Positions 1-7,588 of a stretch of 64,000 nucleotides of DNA are shown piece by piece. The notes under the pieces were generated by a model. It had not been told where the DNA came from. It saw only the letters and a program-made list of their open reading frames with translations, and made no database searches. The DNA comes from Azophilus sp026709365 (GTDB lineage: Bacteria; Pseudomonadota; Gammaproteobacteria; Pseudomonadales; Azotimanducaceae). Location of the stretch: the NCBI GenBank assembly GCA_965200175.1, contig OZ241345.1, positions 3,348,001 to 3,412,000 on the forward strand. The letters are read 5' to 3'. The position numbers and the translations under genes are program-made. Numbering within the stretch: position 1 is the stretch's first letter; each line of letters starts with the position of its first letter.

Positions 1-492
1 CCGCTCGCCCATCACGTAGTTGCGCACGGCGCTGTGCGGCACCTGAGCGCCCACATCCAAGGCGTAGGCGCGGCTTTCGAGATAGTCGATGTACTCCGGG
101 AAGCTCTCCCAGTTGCCCCACTCAATGCCTTCATGCAGGGCGGTGCCGGGGATGTCCTCAACGCCTTCCATCAATTCCACCAAGCGCTGCTCGCCGCCCG
201 GCGGGCAGGGCGCGAACCCCACCCCGCAATTGCCCATGACGACGCTGGTGACGCCGTGGCTGAACGAGGGATCCAGGGTGTCGTCCCAACTGACCTGGCC
301 GTCGTAATGGGTGTGGACGTCGATCCATCCCGGCGTGGCATAGGCGCCGTCGGCGTTGATGGTCTCCTTGGCCCGCCCATCCACCGCGCCGACCGCGGTG
401 ATGCGGCCGTCCTGAATGGCGATGTCGCCCGCATAGGGCCGGTTGCCGCTGCCATCGACGATGGTGGCGTTCCTAATCAGGGTGTCATGCAT
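1..492 (-). CDS. N-acyl-D-amino-acid deacylase / D-aminoacylase-type amidohydrolase (3' end outside window)
   Basis: The N-terminal 164 codons of a metal-dependent amidohydrolase; the rest lies beyond the left edge. Translation from the ATG at 490-492 begins MHDTLIRNATIVDGSGN, the usual opening of the D-aminoacylase/dihydroorotase-like superfamily. The metal-binding motif HTHYDGQ follows at about residue 60 and GVTSVVMGNCGVG about 20 residues later, the typical D-aminoacylase spacing. The family hydrolyses N-acyl-D-amino acids or related amides. The exact substrate cannot be told from this half. It is transcribed in the same direction as the DUF1329 operon, 151 bp downstream of it, and could be co-transcribed. 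Confidence 0.88.
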   Translation of the reverse strand, partial: MHDTLIRNATIVDGSGNRPYAGDIAIQDGRITAVGAVDGRAKETINADGAYATPGWIDVHTHYDGQVSWDDTLDPSFSHGVTSVVMGNCGVGFAPCPPGGEQRLVELMEGVEDIPGTALHEGIEWGNWESFPEYIDYLESRAYALDVGAQVPHSAVRNYVMGER

Positions 493-643
493 GTGCCTTT
501 GCCTAGTTGCCGCATTGGAGCCGCATCTTAACCCGGTTGCGGGCCGTTGGCAGTGGCTCAGTTTGACTTTGGCGGGAATGCTCGGGAGAGTGGGCATTCC
601 TCGCAAGCGTTCGACTGATCGAAAAATCAACTCTGGTTTACGT

Positions 644-2020
644 TCAGTCCCCCAACCGGCGCAGTGCCGACACCGTCAGGAACTTGTTGTACAGGCTTGG
701 ATCGTTGACCCGCATGCGGTAGCCGCCGGAGATCTCCCGGACCTGCTCCAGGCGGGTCATGCGGTTGGTCTGCACGTTGAAGGCGTGTACGCGGGTCCAG
801 GACCAGTAGGGGCGGGTGCCGTCGAGCACCTGCTGGCCGCCGATGTCGTAGAGCGAGAAGGCGCCGTCAAACGACTTGAAGATCTCGCCCCGCCGGTCGA
901 ATGACACCATGGTGAGCGGCGTCAAGGTGCGGGCATCGAACCAGACCCGCTTCCTGCTCACCGGCGCTCGGGGGTAGCGGATGGGCTCCGCCTCTACCAC
1001 GATGGCTTCCGGCACCAGTTGCGCCTCGGTGTTCCAGAAGGTCAGGCCTTTGGCGCCGCCGTGGGTGCCGTGGCGCCAGTTGGGGTGGGCGGGGTTCCAG
1101 GAGTCGGCGACGGGGGCGAGGTAGGGGCCTCGGTGGACGATGCGGTAGTTGCCCCAAGTGAGAAAGGGGTCGCCGGCCGCCCAGGCATCGGACAGGTAGA
1201 GGGTGTTGCCGGTGATCAGCGGCTCGAAGCGCTGGTTGGTGGGGAAGCGCCGCACCCGCTTGAAGGCGGGCAGGTAGCCGTACAGATCGGGAAACTGGTT
1301 CTGGTCGTAGGGCCAGATGTTCAGGAAGGAGGTGCCGCGAACGTCCTTGGGGGTGACGAACAGAATGGTCTGGTAGCGCAGCTTGTCCTCGTGGCCCGGC
1401 TGGTAGGGCTTCGGGTCGAGGGTGATGCGGGCCACGGGCTGATGCTCCACCCACACCGCCTCGTACTCGTAGGCCACCCGTCCCTTGGGATCAAGGTCCT
1501 TTTCCTCCACCGCGTACAGGGACACGTCATGGCGCCCCCAGCTCAGGGTGGCGGCGGCGAACACCTCCACCCCGGACTTGGGATCGGGAAACGGGTTGCC
1601 GCCAATCCAGGGCTTGCCGGCCTCGGTGACCACGTTGCCGGTGGCGTCGAAGCGGGCTCGGCCGGCGTTGCGCAGCGTCGCCTCAATGTAGTCGTGGGGA
1701 TTGAGCCGATACAGATCGCGGGTTTGCGGCACGATGTTCAGTTCCCGGCCGAGCTGGGCAATCTGCATGGCCTGTATGGGATCGAGCAGGTCCTGGACCA
1801 AGGCCACGTTGTCGGCGGTCACCTTTTGCCCCTCGCTGATCCGCCCGCCGGTGTAGGCATCCAAGGACAGCAGCTCATCAGGGTAGGCGGCGGTGTGCTC
1901 GCCGGTGGCGGCCAAGGTCGGCCACAGCGGCTTGAGAACCCCGGTGGCCAGCGCGCCCTGGGCCATGGCCTTGACGAAGTGACGGCGGGAGTAGTCTTTG
2001 CCGAAGCGTCTGATGTGCAT
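644..2020 (-). CDS. DUF1329 domain protein, Tat-exported
   Basis: 458 residues, matching the usual length of DUF1329 proteins, which adopt a lipoprotein-carrier (LolA/LolB-like) fold and often sit beside RND exporters or lipid/sterol catabolism genes. The N-terminus carries a twin-arginine-like signal (YSRRHFVKAMAQGALATG, residues 10-27), so a periplasmic location is likely. Typical DUF1329 sequence follows (PYDQNQFPDLYGYLP, WVWFDA-like KRVWFDARTLTP). Its start codon overlaps the stop of the upstream TPR gene in a TAATG arrangement, so translation is probably coupled. Function beyond envelope lipid handling is inferred from the family only. Confidence 0.85.
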   Translation of the reverse strand: MHIRRFGKDYSRRHFVKAMAQGALATGVLKPLWPTLAATGEHTAAYPDELLSLDAYTGGRISEGQKVTADNVALVQDLLDPIQAMQIAQLGRELNIVPQTRDLYRLNPHDYIEATLRNAGRARFDATGNVVTEAGKPWIGGNPFPDPKSGVEVFAAATLSWGRHDVSLYAVEEKDLDPKGRVAYEYEAVWVEHQPVARITLDPKPYQPGHEDKLRYQTILFVTPKDVRGTSFLNIWPYDQNQFPDLYGYLPAFKRVRRFPTNQRFEPLITGNTLYLSDAWAAGDPFLTWGNYRIVHRGPYLAPVADSWNPAHPNWRHGTHGGAKGLTFWNTEAQLVPEAIVVEAEPIRYPRAPVSRKRVWFDARTLTPLTMVSFDRRGEIFKSFDGAFSLYDIGGQQVLDGTRPYWSWTRVHAFNVQTNRMTRLEQVREISGGYRMRVNDPSLYNKFLTVSALRRLGD

Positions 2021-4155
2021 TAAGGGCTCCCCAGGGCGGCATGGCTTTCGGCCATCGCCCGATCATTGCAGACGACGCCCTTGGACGCCAAGCGGCGATC
2101 GATTTCGCCCAACAATTGGATGTCGCCGTAGGCCAACGGCTTCAGCCGGCAGGCGGCGCCATTGGCGCCCGCCCCCAAGCGCAGGGCAAGTTGCGCAAGA
2201 CGCGCTTCACGCCAGGCGTCGGAGCCCACCGGCAAGCTGTCCGCCACTCGTCCGTAGGCCGCCTCCGCATCGCCGGTGCGGCCCACCCGCGCCGCCGCCT
2301 CGGCGTACGCCCGGACCAAGTCGCCGGAATCCGGGTGCGCCTTGAGCAGCGCGTTGGCGAGCTGGTATGCGGGATAGGCGTCCGCCTCCAGCAGCGCCAG
2401 CCGAACTTGCTGAACGCGAATCAAGAGCAGGGCCTGGCTATCCGGCGGCAGCAGCGCCGCGAGCCGCTCGGTGGCCGGACCGCACCAGGGCGCGGGGCCG
2501 CAACCCTGCACCTCGCGCACCAGCGCATCCCGTTGCCCGTCAGTCAGCGGCGGCGCCAAAGCCTTGAGCTCGCCAAGCAGGCGTTCGGGCACCTCGCGGC
2601 GGAGAAAGGCCATGCGCGAGGCGAACAAAGCGTCGCGATAGTGGTCCGCCCCGTCCGCAAGCGCGCGGGCCAATCGGTCGAGACGGGCGAGATGGGCGTC
2701 CACGTCCGGGTCGGCAAAACCCGCCATGTCGGCCGAGGCCAGCTGCGCCCAAGGCGACTCGGCGTCCGGCGGCGCGAGCGCGGCGCGCAGTTCGATGCCG
2801 GCTTCGGCCAAGCCTCGCGCGTCCCTGTCCGGCTCCGCCGTTTTGAATTCGCGGTAAGTCAGCTCAAAAACAGGCAGGCGGGCCATCCAGGGGTCGTCGG
2901 CGTGGGATCGCCACAGGCTTCGGAGATGGGCGGTCTCCCGCTCCAGCAAAGCTTGGGTGAAGCGGGCTCCTGGGTCGGCCGCCGCCCGGCCGGCGGCTTT
3001 CAGGCGCCGGCGCTGGGTCCGGTCGCCGGTCGCTGCATACTGAATGGCGTGGGCCAGATGCAGCAGGCTACGGCGCAGTTCGTGATCCGCATCGTCCGGA
3101 TAGTGCGCCGCTTCAAGCTGGGTGATGGCCTCCGCCAACAGCCCGCTGCCCATCAGGGCATCGACGAACCGCATCCGGTAGGCCGCGAGCTTGGATTGAC
3201 GGCCAGCATCGAGCGCCGCGAAAAAGGCGCGGTACTTCTCCACCGCGGTGAGGAACTGCTGGTGGTTCAGCGCATCCTCGGCGCTGACCAGCAAGCCCAA
3301 GGGGCCAACATCGTGGCCGATGATGGCCCCGCCATGGGACAACAGGCGCTCCATGCGGGCCGCGTTCATGGCGCCCGCCTCCTCCAACTGCCGCAGTCTC
3401 TCCGCAGCCCTGCGAGCGCCGTCCAAGGTGCGGCCATGCCGTTCGAGCAGGGCAATGGCCTCAGCCTCAAGCCGCTCGGCGGCCGCCGCAGTGAGCGTTC
3501 CTTGGGGCGGGCTTGGCAGGGGGGCGGCCAGCGCCTCGAGCAGCGCAATCTCCTGGCGGGCTTGCACGGACAACGGATCGTCCGGTTTTCCTGATTGCTG
3601 GGCACGGCTGTTGCAAGCCCCATCTTCTGCGCAGCAACTCGAATGTGCATTCGCGCACACCGCCGCCACTCGCTCAAACCAGGCCTTTGCCCGCTCGCGC
3701 TCCCCCGCCGCCAGCGCCACATGGCCCAAGCCGAACCAGCTGCCGCGCACCAGTCCGGGATAGACGATCAGCGCCAGCGTGGTCTGAAAGCCGTTGCGGG
3801 CGCCTTCCAGGTCCGCAGGGTTTCGGGAGGCTCCATGGCGATCCAGCAGCAGCCAGCTGCGCCAGTAGCGCGCCGCCGCTTGGGCGAAGCCGATGTCGCT
3901 CCAGATGGGCGAACGGTAGAGCCGCTCAAGCTGCGACTCATCCTCCCGGGCGGCGGCCTCCCGCTGCAGGCGCGCCGCGCGAGCGCTTGCGGCCAGCTCA
4001 TCGACACGCGCCAGCCAGCCGTCAATGGCCTTGGCATCCAAGGGCTGCTGCCGCGCCACGTCGATCCGTTGGCCGAGCTCGACGGCCTGCCGGCGATGGT
4101 CCGCTGCCACGCAAAGCATCGGCAAGGCGAACGCGATCAGGGCCAGCAAGCGCAT
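2020..4155 (-). CDS. Exported TPR-like helical repeat protein, function unknown
   Basis: 711 residues with a signal peptide (MRLLALIAFALPMLCVAA) and then almost all-helical, Ala/Leu-rich sequence with TPR-like segments, clearest near the C-terminus (YPAYQLANALLKAHPDSGDLVRAYAEAAARVGRTGDAEAAYGRVADSLP-like region, about residues 585-640). A cysteine cluster (VCANAHSSCCAEDGAC) sits near residue 170, unusual for a TPR array and possibly disulfide-bonded in the periplasm. The start ATG overlaps the stop of the upstream VWA gene (TGATG) and the stop overlaps the DUF1329 start, so the three genes form one coupled operon. The product is probably a periplasmic scaffold; no named family is recognised. 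Confidence 0.72.
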   Translation of the reverse strand: MRLLALIAFALPMLCVAADHRRQAVELGQRIDVARQQPLDAKAIDGWLARVDELAASARAARLQREAAAREDESQLERLYRSPIWSDIGFAQAAARYWRSWLLLDRHGASRNPADLEGARNGFQTTLALIVYPGLVRGSWFGLGHVALAAGERERAKAWFERVAAVCANAHSSCCAEDGACNSRAQQSGKPDDPLSVQARQEIALLEALAAPLPSPPQGTLTAAAAERLEAEAIALLERHGRTLDGARRAAERLRQLEEAGAMNAARMERLLSHGGAIIGHDVGPLGLLVSAEDALNHQQFLTAVEKYRAFFAALDAGRQSKLAAYRMRFVDALMGSGLLAEAITQLEAAHYPDDADHELRRSLLHLAHAIQYAATGDRTQRRRLKAAGRAAADPGARFTQALLERETAHLRSLWRSHADDPWMARLPVFELTYREFKTAEPDRDARGLAEAGIELRAALAPPDAESPWAQLASADMAGFADPDVDAHLARLDRLARALADGADHYRDALFASRMAFLRREVPERLLGELKALAPPLTDGQRDALVREVQGCGPAPWCGPATERLAALLPPDSQALLLIRVQQVRLALLEADAYPAYQLANALLKAHPDSGDLVRAYAEAAARVGRTGDAEAAYGRVADSLPVGSDAWREARLAQLALRLGAGANGAACRLKPLAYGDIQLLGEIDRRLASKGVVCNDRAMAESHAALGSP

Positions 4156-5231
4156 CAGGAGGCTTCCATGTCCAGGGCGTCCAAGGCCATGCGCAGGTCG
4201 TCGCTGAACGCGGTGCCGAAGATCAGCGTGACCACGCGCCGCACCAGGCGCAGGTCGCCATCCAAGGTCGCCGCATCGCCGCCTCCGGCTTCGGCGATGC
4301 GCGTGAAGTCGTAGCTCGGGCTACCTCGGTACATGGCCCGGTTCACCTTTCTCCGCAGCCGCGCCTCCAGCAACGCCGGGTTGGCTTCGTCGCTCACGTC
4401 CAGCGTGGTCACCTGCCCGCCCCGGTTGCGAAAGCCGGCCACCAGGCGAAGCAACTCCTCAGCCTCGTGGCTGTGGGGTGGGGCGTCGCCGATGAGAATG
4501 ACGAGGCGCTTGCCGGAGGCCCGCCAGCCGGCCTCATTGGCGGCGACGCGCATGCCGGCCAGAATGCCCTCCCCCAAGCTGCCGCCACCTGCCGCCTCGA
4601 AGCCGCCGAGAAAGCGCGTGAGCTTGGCGGTGCTGTAGGTTAGGGGTTGGGCGCGCACCGCGAATTCCGGATCGCCCAGGTCGCGGTAGGCAACCATCCC
4701 GAAGCGGGCGATGGGCACCAGTTCCCGGACCCATTCGATCATGTCCCGCACCCGCCGCTTCACCTCATCGAGCGCCCAACCCATGGAGCCGGTGGCATCG
4801 ATCAGGAACACCACGTCCAGCCCCGCCTCGCGCAGCTCCTCCACGTAGGCCGCGAATTGATCCGCCCCGTCCCCCAAACCGGTGCCCAGGCGCCGCGCCG
4901 GGGGGGGGGCCGGCGCCGCGAGGCCCGGGCCAACCCCCGGAAGTTGCCCGCCGCGCGCGCCGCGCAGGCTCGGACGAGGCACAGCGGGCAGGGCCAGGGT
5001 CGAGCGGTTGGCGATCAGGGTGGCCGGAGGATCGACCTCGGGCGGGCGCTCGAACTTCAACCGCTGCGGCGGCGGCTCCTCAGACAAGGGCGGGGCCAGC
5101 GTCAGCTTGGCCCGCTCCATCGTTGGCGCAGGCGCCTGATCCAGCTCGCCGCCCACATGCCAGGTCACTAGCGCATGTGCGGACAGCGAAATGCCAAAAG
5201 CGACCAGCCACCAGCGCATCAGCTTCGGCAT
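4155..5231 (-). CDS. Membrane-anchored VWA-domain protein
   Basis: From the ATG at 5231 the protein (358 residues) starts with a single hydrophobic anchor (LMRWWLVAFGISLSAHALVTW) followed by a proline-rich stretch (PPLSEEPPPQ, RPPEVDPP) resembling a TonB-type periplasm-spanning linker. A von Willebrand factor A domain follows from about residue 137: DVVFLIDATGSMGWA supplies the MIDAS metal site (DxTxS), then a later conserved threonine region and VILIGDAPPH. It is the first gene of the coupled VWA-TPR-DUF1329 operon. A longer reading from a TTG at 5258 is open, but ATG 5231 is preferred. No good Shine-Dalgarno is visible for either; a further ATG lies at 5219. Metal-dependent protein binding in the envelope is the likely role. 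Confidence 0.78.
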   Translation of the reverse strand: MPKLMRWWLVAFGISLSAHALVTWHVGGELDQAPAPTMERAKLTLAPPLSEEPPPQRLKFERPPEVDPPATLIANRSTLALPAVPRPSLRGARGGQLPGVGPGLAAPAPPPARRLGTGLGDGADQFAAYVEELREAGLDVVFLIDATGSMGWALDEVKRRVRDMIEWVRELVPIARFGMVAYRDLGDPEFAVRAQPLTYSTAKLTRFLGGFEAAGGGSLGEGILAGMRVAANEAGWRASGKRLVILIGDAPPHSHEAEELLRLVAGFRNRGGQVTTLDVSDEANPALLEARLRRKVNRAMYRGSPSYDFTRIAEAGGGDAATLDGDLRLVRRVVTLIFGTAFSDDLRMALDALDMEAS

Positions 5232-5282
5232 CCGATGCGGCCCGCCGTTGCAAAGCAACTAACTGGCGTGCGCCGGAAGAGG

Positions 5283-5482
5283 ACTTGGGCGGAACCGCCC
5301 ACAGTGCGCGTCATGCCGTCCGCCTGAACTTCCTGGTCCACGCAGAGGATTGCGCAGGCATCGAGGGTCGCCTTCGGATCGATGGCCCCCGGCACCAGCG
5401 GCAGCAGCCCAATATCCAGTGCGCTCGCCAAGTCGAATCGCGGCAGCTCCGCAGCCGTGAAAGATGGAAAAATCGACTTACA
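5283..5482 (-). pseudogene. Relic of a DUF4143-type AAA ATPase
   Basis: About 65 residues on the minus strand read SIFPSFTAAELPRFDLASAL, then LPLVPGAIDPKATLDACAILCVDQEVQADGMTRTVGG, resembling the middle of AAA+ ATPases with a DUF4143 C-terminus (family pattern LDAYVxLYLREEVQAEGLTR). No Walker A, no C-terminal domain and no start codon are present, so this is a decayed internal piece. It lies directly upstream of the VWA gene, whose promoter region it may have replaced. Recognition is from memory of the family pattern, so confidence is moderate. Confidence 0.5.
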
Positions 5483-5547
5483 AAGTCCATTTTCGGACCG
5501 ATATTGACGTTTTCAATCCCCTATTAGGGGCCTGAAGCACCGAAGCT

Positions 5548-5772
5548 GTCAACGCGCCCGCTTCGCGGGCGCGCCTGTGCGAGCTCAGAGACATTTCGGA
5601 ATTTGGCCCAAGCGACTAGCGCAGAGTTTCGCGCCAGCAAAACTCCAACGCACCCGCGAAGCGGGCGCGCCTGTGCGGGCTCAGAAACATCTCGGAACCT
5701 GACCCACGCGACCAGCGCGCGGAGTTTCGCGCAGCGAAACTCCATCCGTGCCCGCTTCGCGGGCGCGCCTTG
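5548..5772 (-). repeat. Dispersed palindromic repeat, two tandem copies
   Basis: Two adjacent copies of the repeat family described at 33033 and 60702. Each has a GCGCCCGC/GCGGGCGC palindrome, an arm with GAGTTTCGC/GCGAAACTC symmetry and the conserved stretch GGTTCCGAGATGTTTCTGAG on the minus strand. A third GCGCCCGC/GCGGGCGC palindrome closes the block near 5752-5770. The minus strand is open across the block and would encode repeats of the type WARFRNVSELAQARP, but there is no independent sign that it is a gene. Confidence 0.85.
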
Positions 5773-5961
5773 ACAGCAAAGCCCTTTCAACTAATGCTTT
5801 GGCGCGGCAAGCGCAAACAGCCCTCCAACGGGCCATGTGTCGCTGCCGTGTCGGCGCCGTCGGCCAAGGGCTTTAGCGCGCCGACACCAGCATCGGCTTG
5901 GAAGGCCGATGAGCAGGCATCAACCAACCGCTGACCAACCCTCAAGGACCACGAACCGCTC

Positions 5962-7506
5962 ATGCAAAAAAACCTCGGTCTCCTCCTGACGAAACGAGCT
6001 TTCCTGTCCCCCCGCCACGACGCCTACGTCGATAGCCACTCCGGGCTGCGGCTGACATACGATGGCCTCAATCGACGCTGCAACCAAGTCGCCAACGCCT
6101 TTGTGGCGGCGGGCATCCAAAAGGAGGAGCGCGTTGGCCTGTTGGTGATGAACAGCGCGGAGTTCATGGAATCCTACTTCGCGCTGGCCAAGATCGGCGC
6201 GGTCATCGTGCCGCTGAACTGGCGGCTGGTGGCCGACGAGCTGGAGTTCATCCTGAAGGACAGCGGCACCAAGCGCCTGATCTACGGCGAGGAGTTCATC
6301 GATACCGTGGCGGAACTGCACAGCCGCGGCAAGCGGACCGACATCAGCCATTGGCTGCAGGTCGAGGGCGAGCGGGAGACCGCTTACTTCGCCCAAAGCT
6401 ACGAAGCCTTCCGGGATGCCGCAAGTGATGCGGAGCCCGAAGTGGGCGGCGCTGACGACGACATGCTCTACATCATGTACACCTCCGGCACCACCGGCCT
6501 GCCGAAGGGTGTGGTCCACACCCACAACACTGCGGTCTGGGGGATCCTCACCATCGCCGCCAACGTCCACTACCACGAGCGGGAGCGCTACCTCGCAGCG
6601 CTGCCGATGTTCCACGTCGGTGCCCTGACGCCGCTGGCGGTCAATGTCTATGGCGGCGCCGCCTCCGTCGTCATGCGCGCCTTCGATCCGACCCTGGCTT
6701 GGCAGTTGATCGAGCGGGAGAGGATCACCTCAGGGCTCGTGGTGCCGGCCATGATGAACTTCATGCTGCAGGTGCCGAACTACCAGCGCTTCGACTTCTC
6801 CTCCCTGCGCTGGCTGATGACCGGCGCCGCACCGGTGCCGGTGGCGCTCATTCAGCAGTACTCGGAATTGGGCGTGGACGTGCGCCAAGTCTATGGCCTC
6901 ACCGAAACCTGCGGCCCGGCCTGCCTGATGGACGCCGAAACCTCCCTCGCCAAGCCCGCATCGACGGGCCAAGCCTTTTTCCACACCTCCGTTCGCGTCG
7001 TGACGGAAAACGGGGCCGACTGCCCCCCCGGCGTTTCAGGCGAAGTGATCGTGGCCGGGCCCCACATCATGCGTGAGTACTGGAACCGCCCCGAAGCGAC
7101 GGCCGAGACCATCGTTGACGGCTGGCTGCACACCGGCGACGTGGCGACCATGGATGAGGACGGCTACGTCTTCATTCAGGATCGCATCAAGGACATGATC
7201 ATCTCCGGTGGCGAGAATGTCTATCCGGCGGAAATCGAAGAGGTGCTGATGACCCACCCGGAAATCATTGAGGCGGCGGTGATCGGCATGGCCAGCGAAA
7301 AGTGGGGCGAAAGCCCTTTGGCCATCGTGGTTTGCAAGTCCGGGGCAGTGAGCGAAGCCGATGTGCTCAACTACTGCGAAGGCAAGCTGGCCGCATTCAA
7401 GCTGCCCAAGAAAGCCGCCTTCGTGACCGAAATCCCGCGCAACCCCAGCGGCAAGATCTTGAAGCGGGTGCTGCGCGAGCAGTTCCCTGACCCCGCCCCT
7501 GTTTAG
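5962..7506 (+). CDS. Acyl-CoA synthetase (AMP-binding, ANL superfamily)
   Basis: 514 residues, full length for a fatty acid-CoA ligase. The hallmark motifs are in order: the P-loop YTSGTTGLPKG near residue 172, the adenylate motif YGLTETCG near residue 312, the hinge GDVATMDEDGYVFIQDR near 395, YPAEIEEV near 425 and the catalytic lysine region NPSGKILKR near the C-terminus. The enzyme activates a carboxylic acid to acyl-AMP and then acyl-CoA in the cytoplasm. The chain length is unknown. It stands alone on the plus strand between a repeat block and the convergent IorB gene, in a region rich in acyl-CoA genes. The ATG at 5962 is followed by an early lysine stretch (MQKNLGLLLTKRAF). Confidence 0.93.
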   Translation: MQKNLGLLLTKRAFLSPRHDAYVDSHSGLRLTYDGLNRRCNQVANAFVAAGIQKEERVGLLVMNSAEFMESYFALAKIGAVIVPLNWRLVADELEFILKDSGTKRLIYGEEFIDTVAELHSRGKRTDISHWLQVEGERETAYFAQSYEAFRDAASDAEPEVGGADDDMLYIMYTSGTTGLPKGVVHTHNTAVWGILTIAANVHYHERERYLAALPMFHVGALTPLAVNVYGGAASVVMRAFDPTLAWQLIERERITSGLVVPAMMNFMLQVPNYQRFDFSSLRWLMTGAAPVPVALIQQYSELGVDVRQVYGLTETCGPACLMDAETSLAKPASTGQAFFHTSVRVVTENGADCPPGVSGEVIVAGPHIMREYWNRPEATAETIVDGWLHTGDVATMDEDGYVFIQDRIKDMIISGGENVYPAEIEEVLMTHPEIIEAAVIGMASEKWGESPLAIVVCKSGAVSEADVLNYCEGKLAAFKLPKKAAFVTEIPRNPSGKILKRVLREQFPDPAPV

Positions 7507-7588
7507 CGGGACATGCAGCGCCCGCTTCTGCGACAGGAGCACAGGGCCCCTCTTGCTGCGCCCCGACTGACAGCAGCTGCGCGGGGGC

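Noticed and set aside
5524..5790. 88-codon open frame inside the repeat block
   Set aside because: It is the repeat read in one frame (repeated WARFRNVSELAQARP-type peptides); no ribosome-binding site and no homologue recognised.
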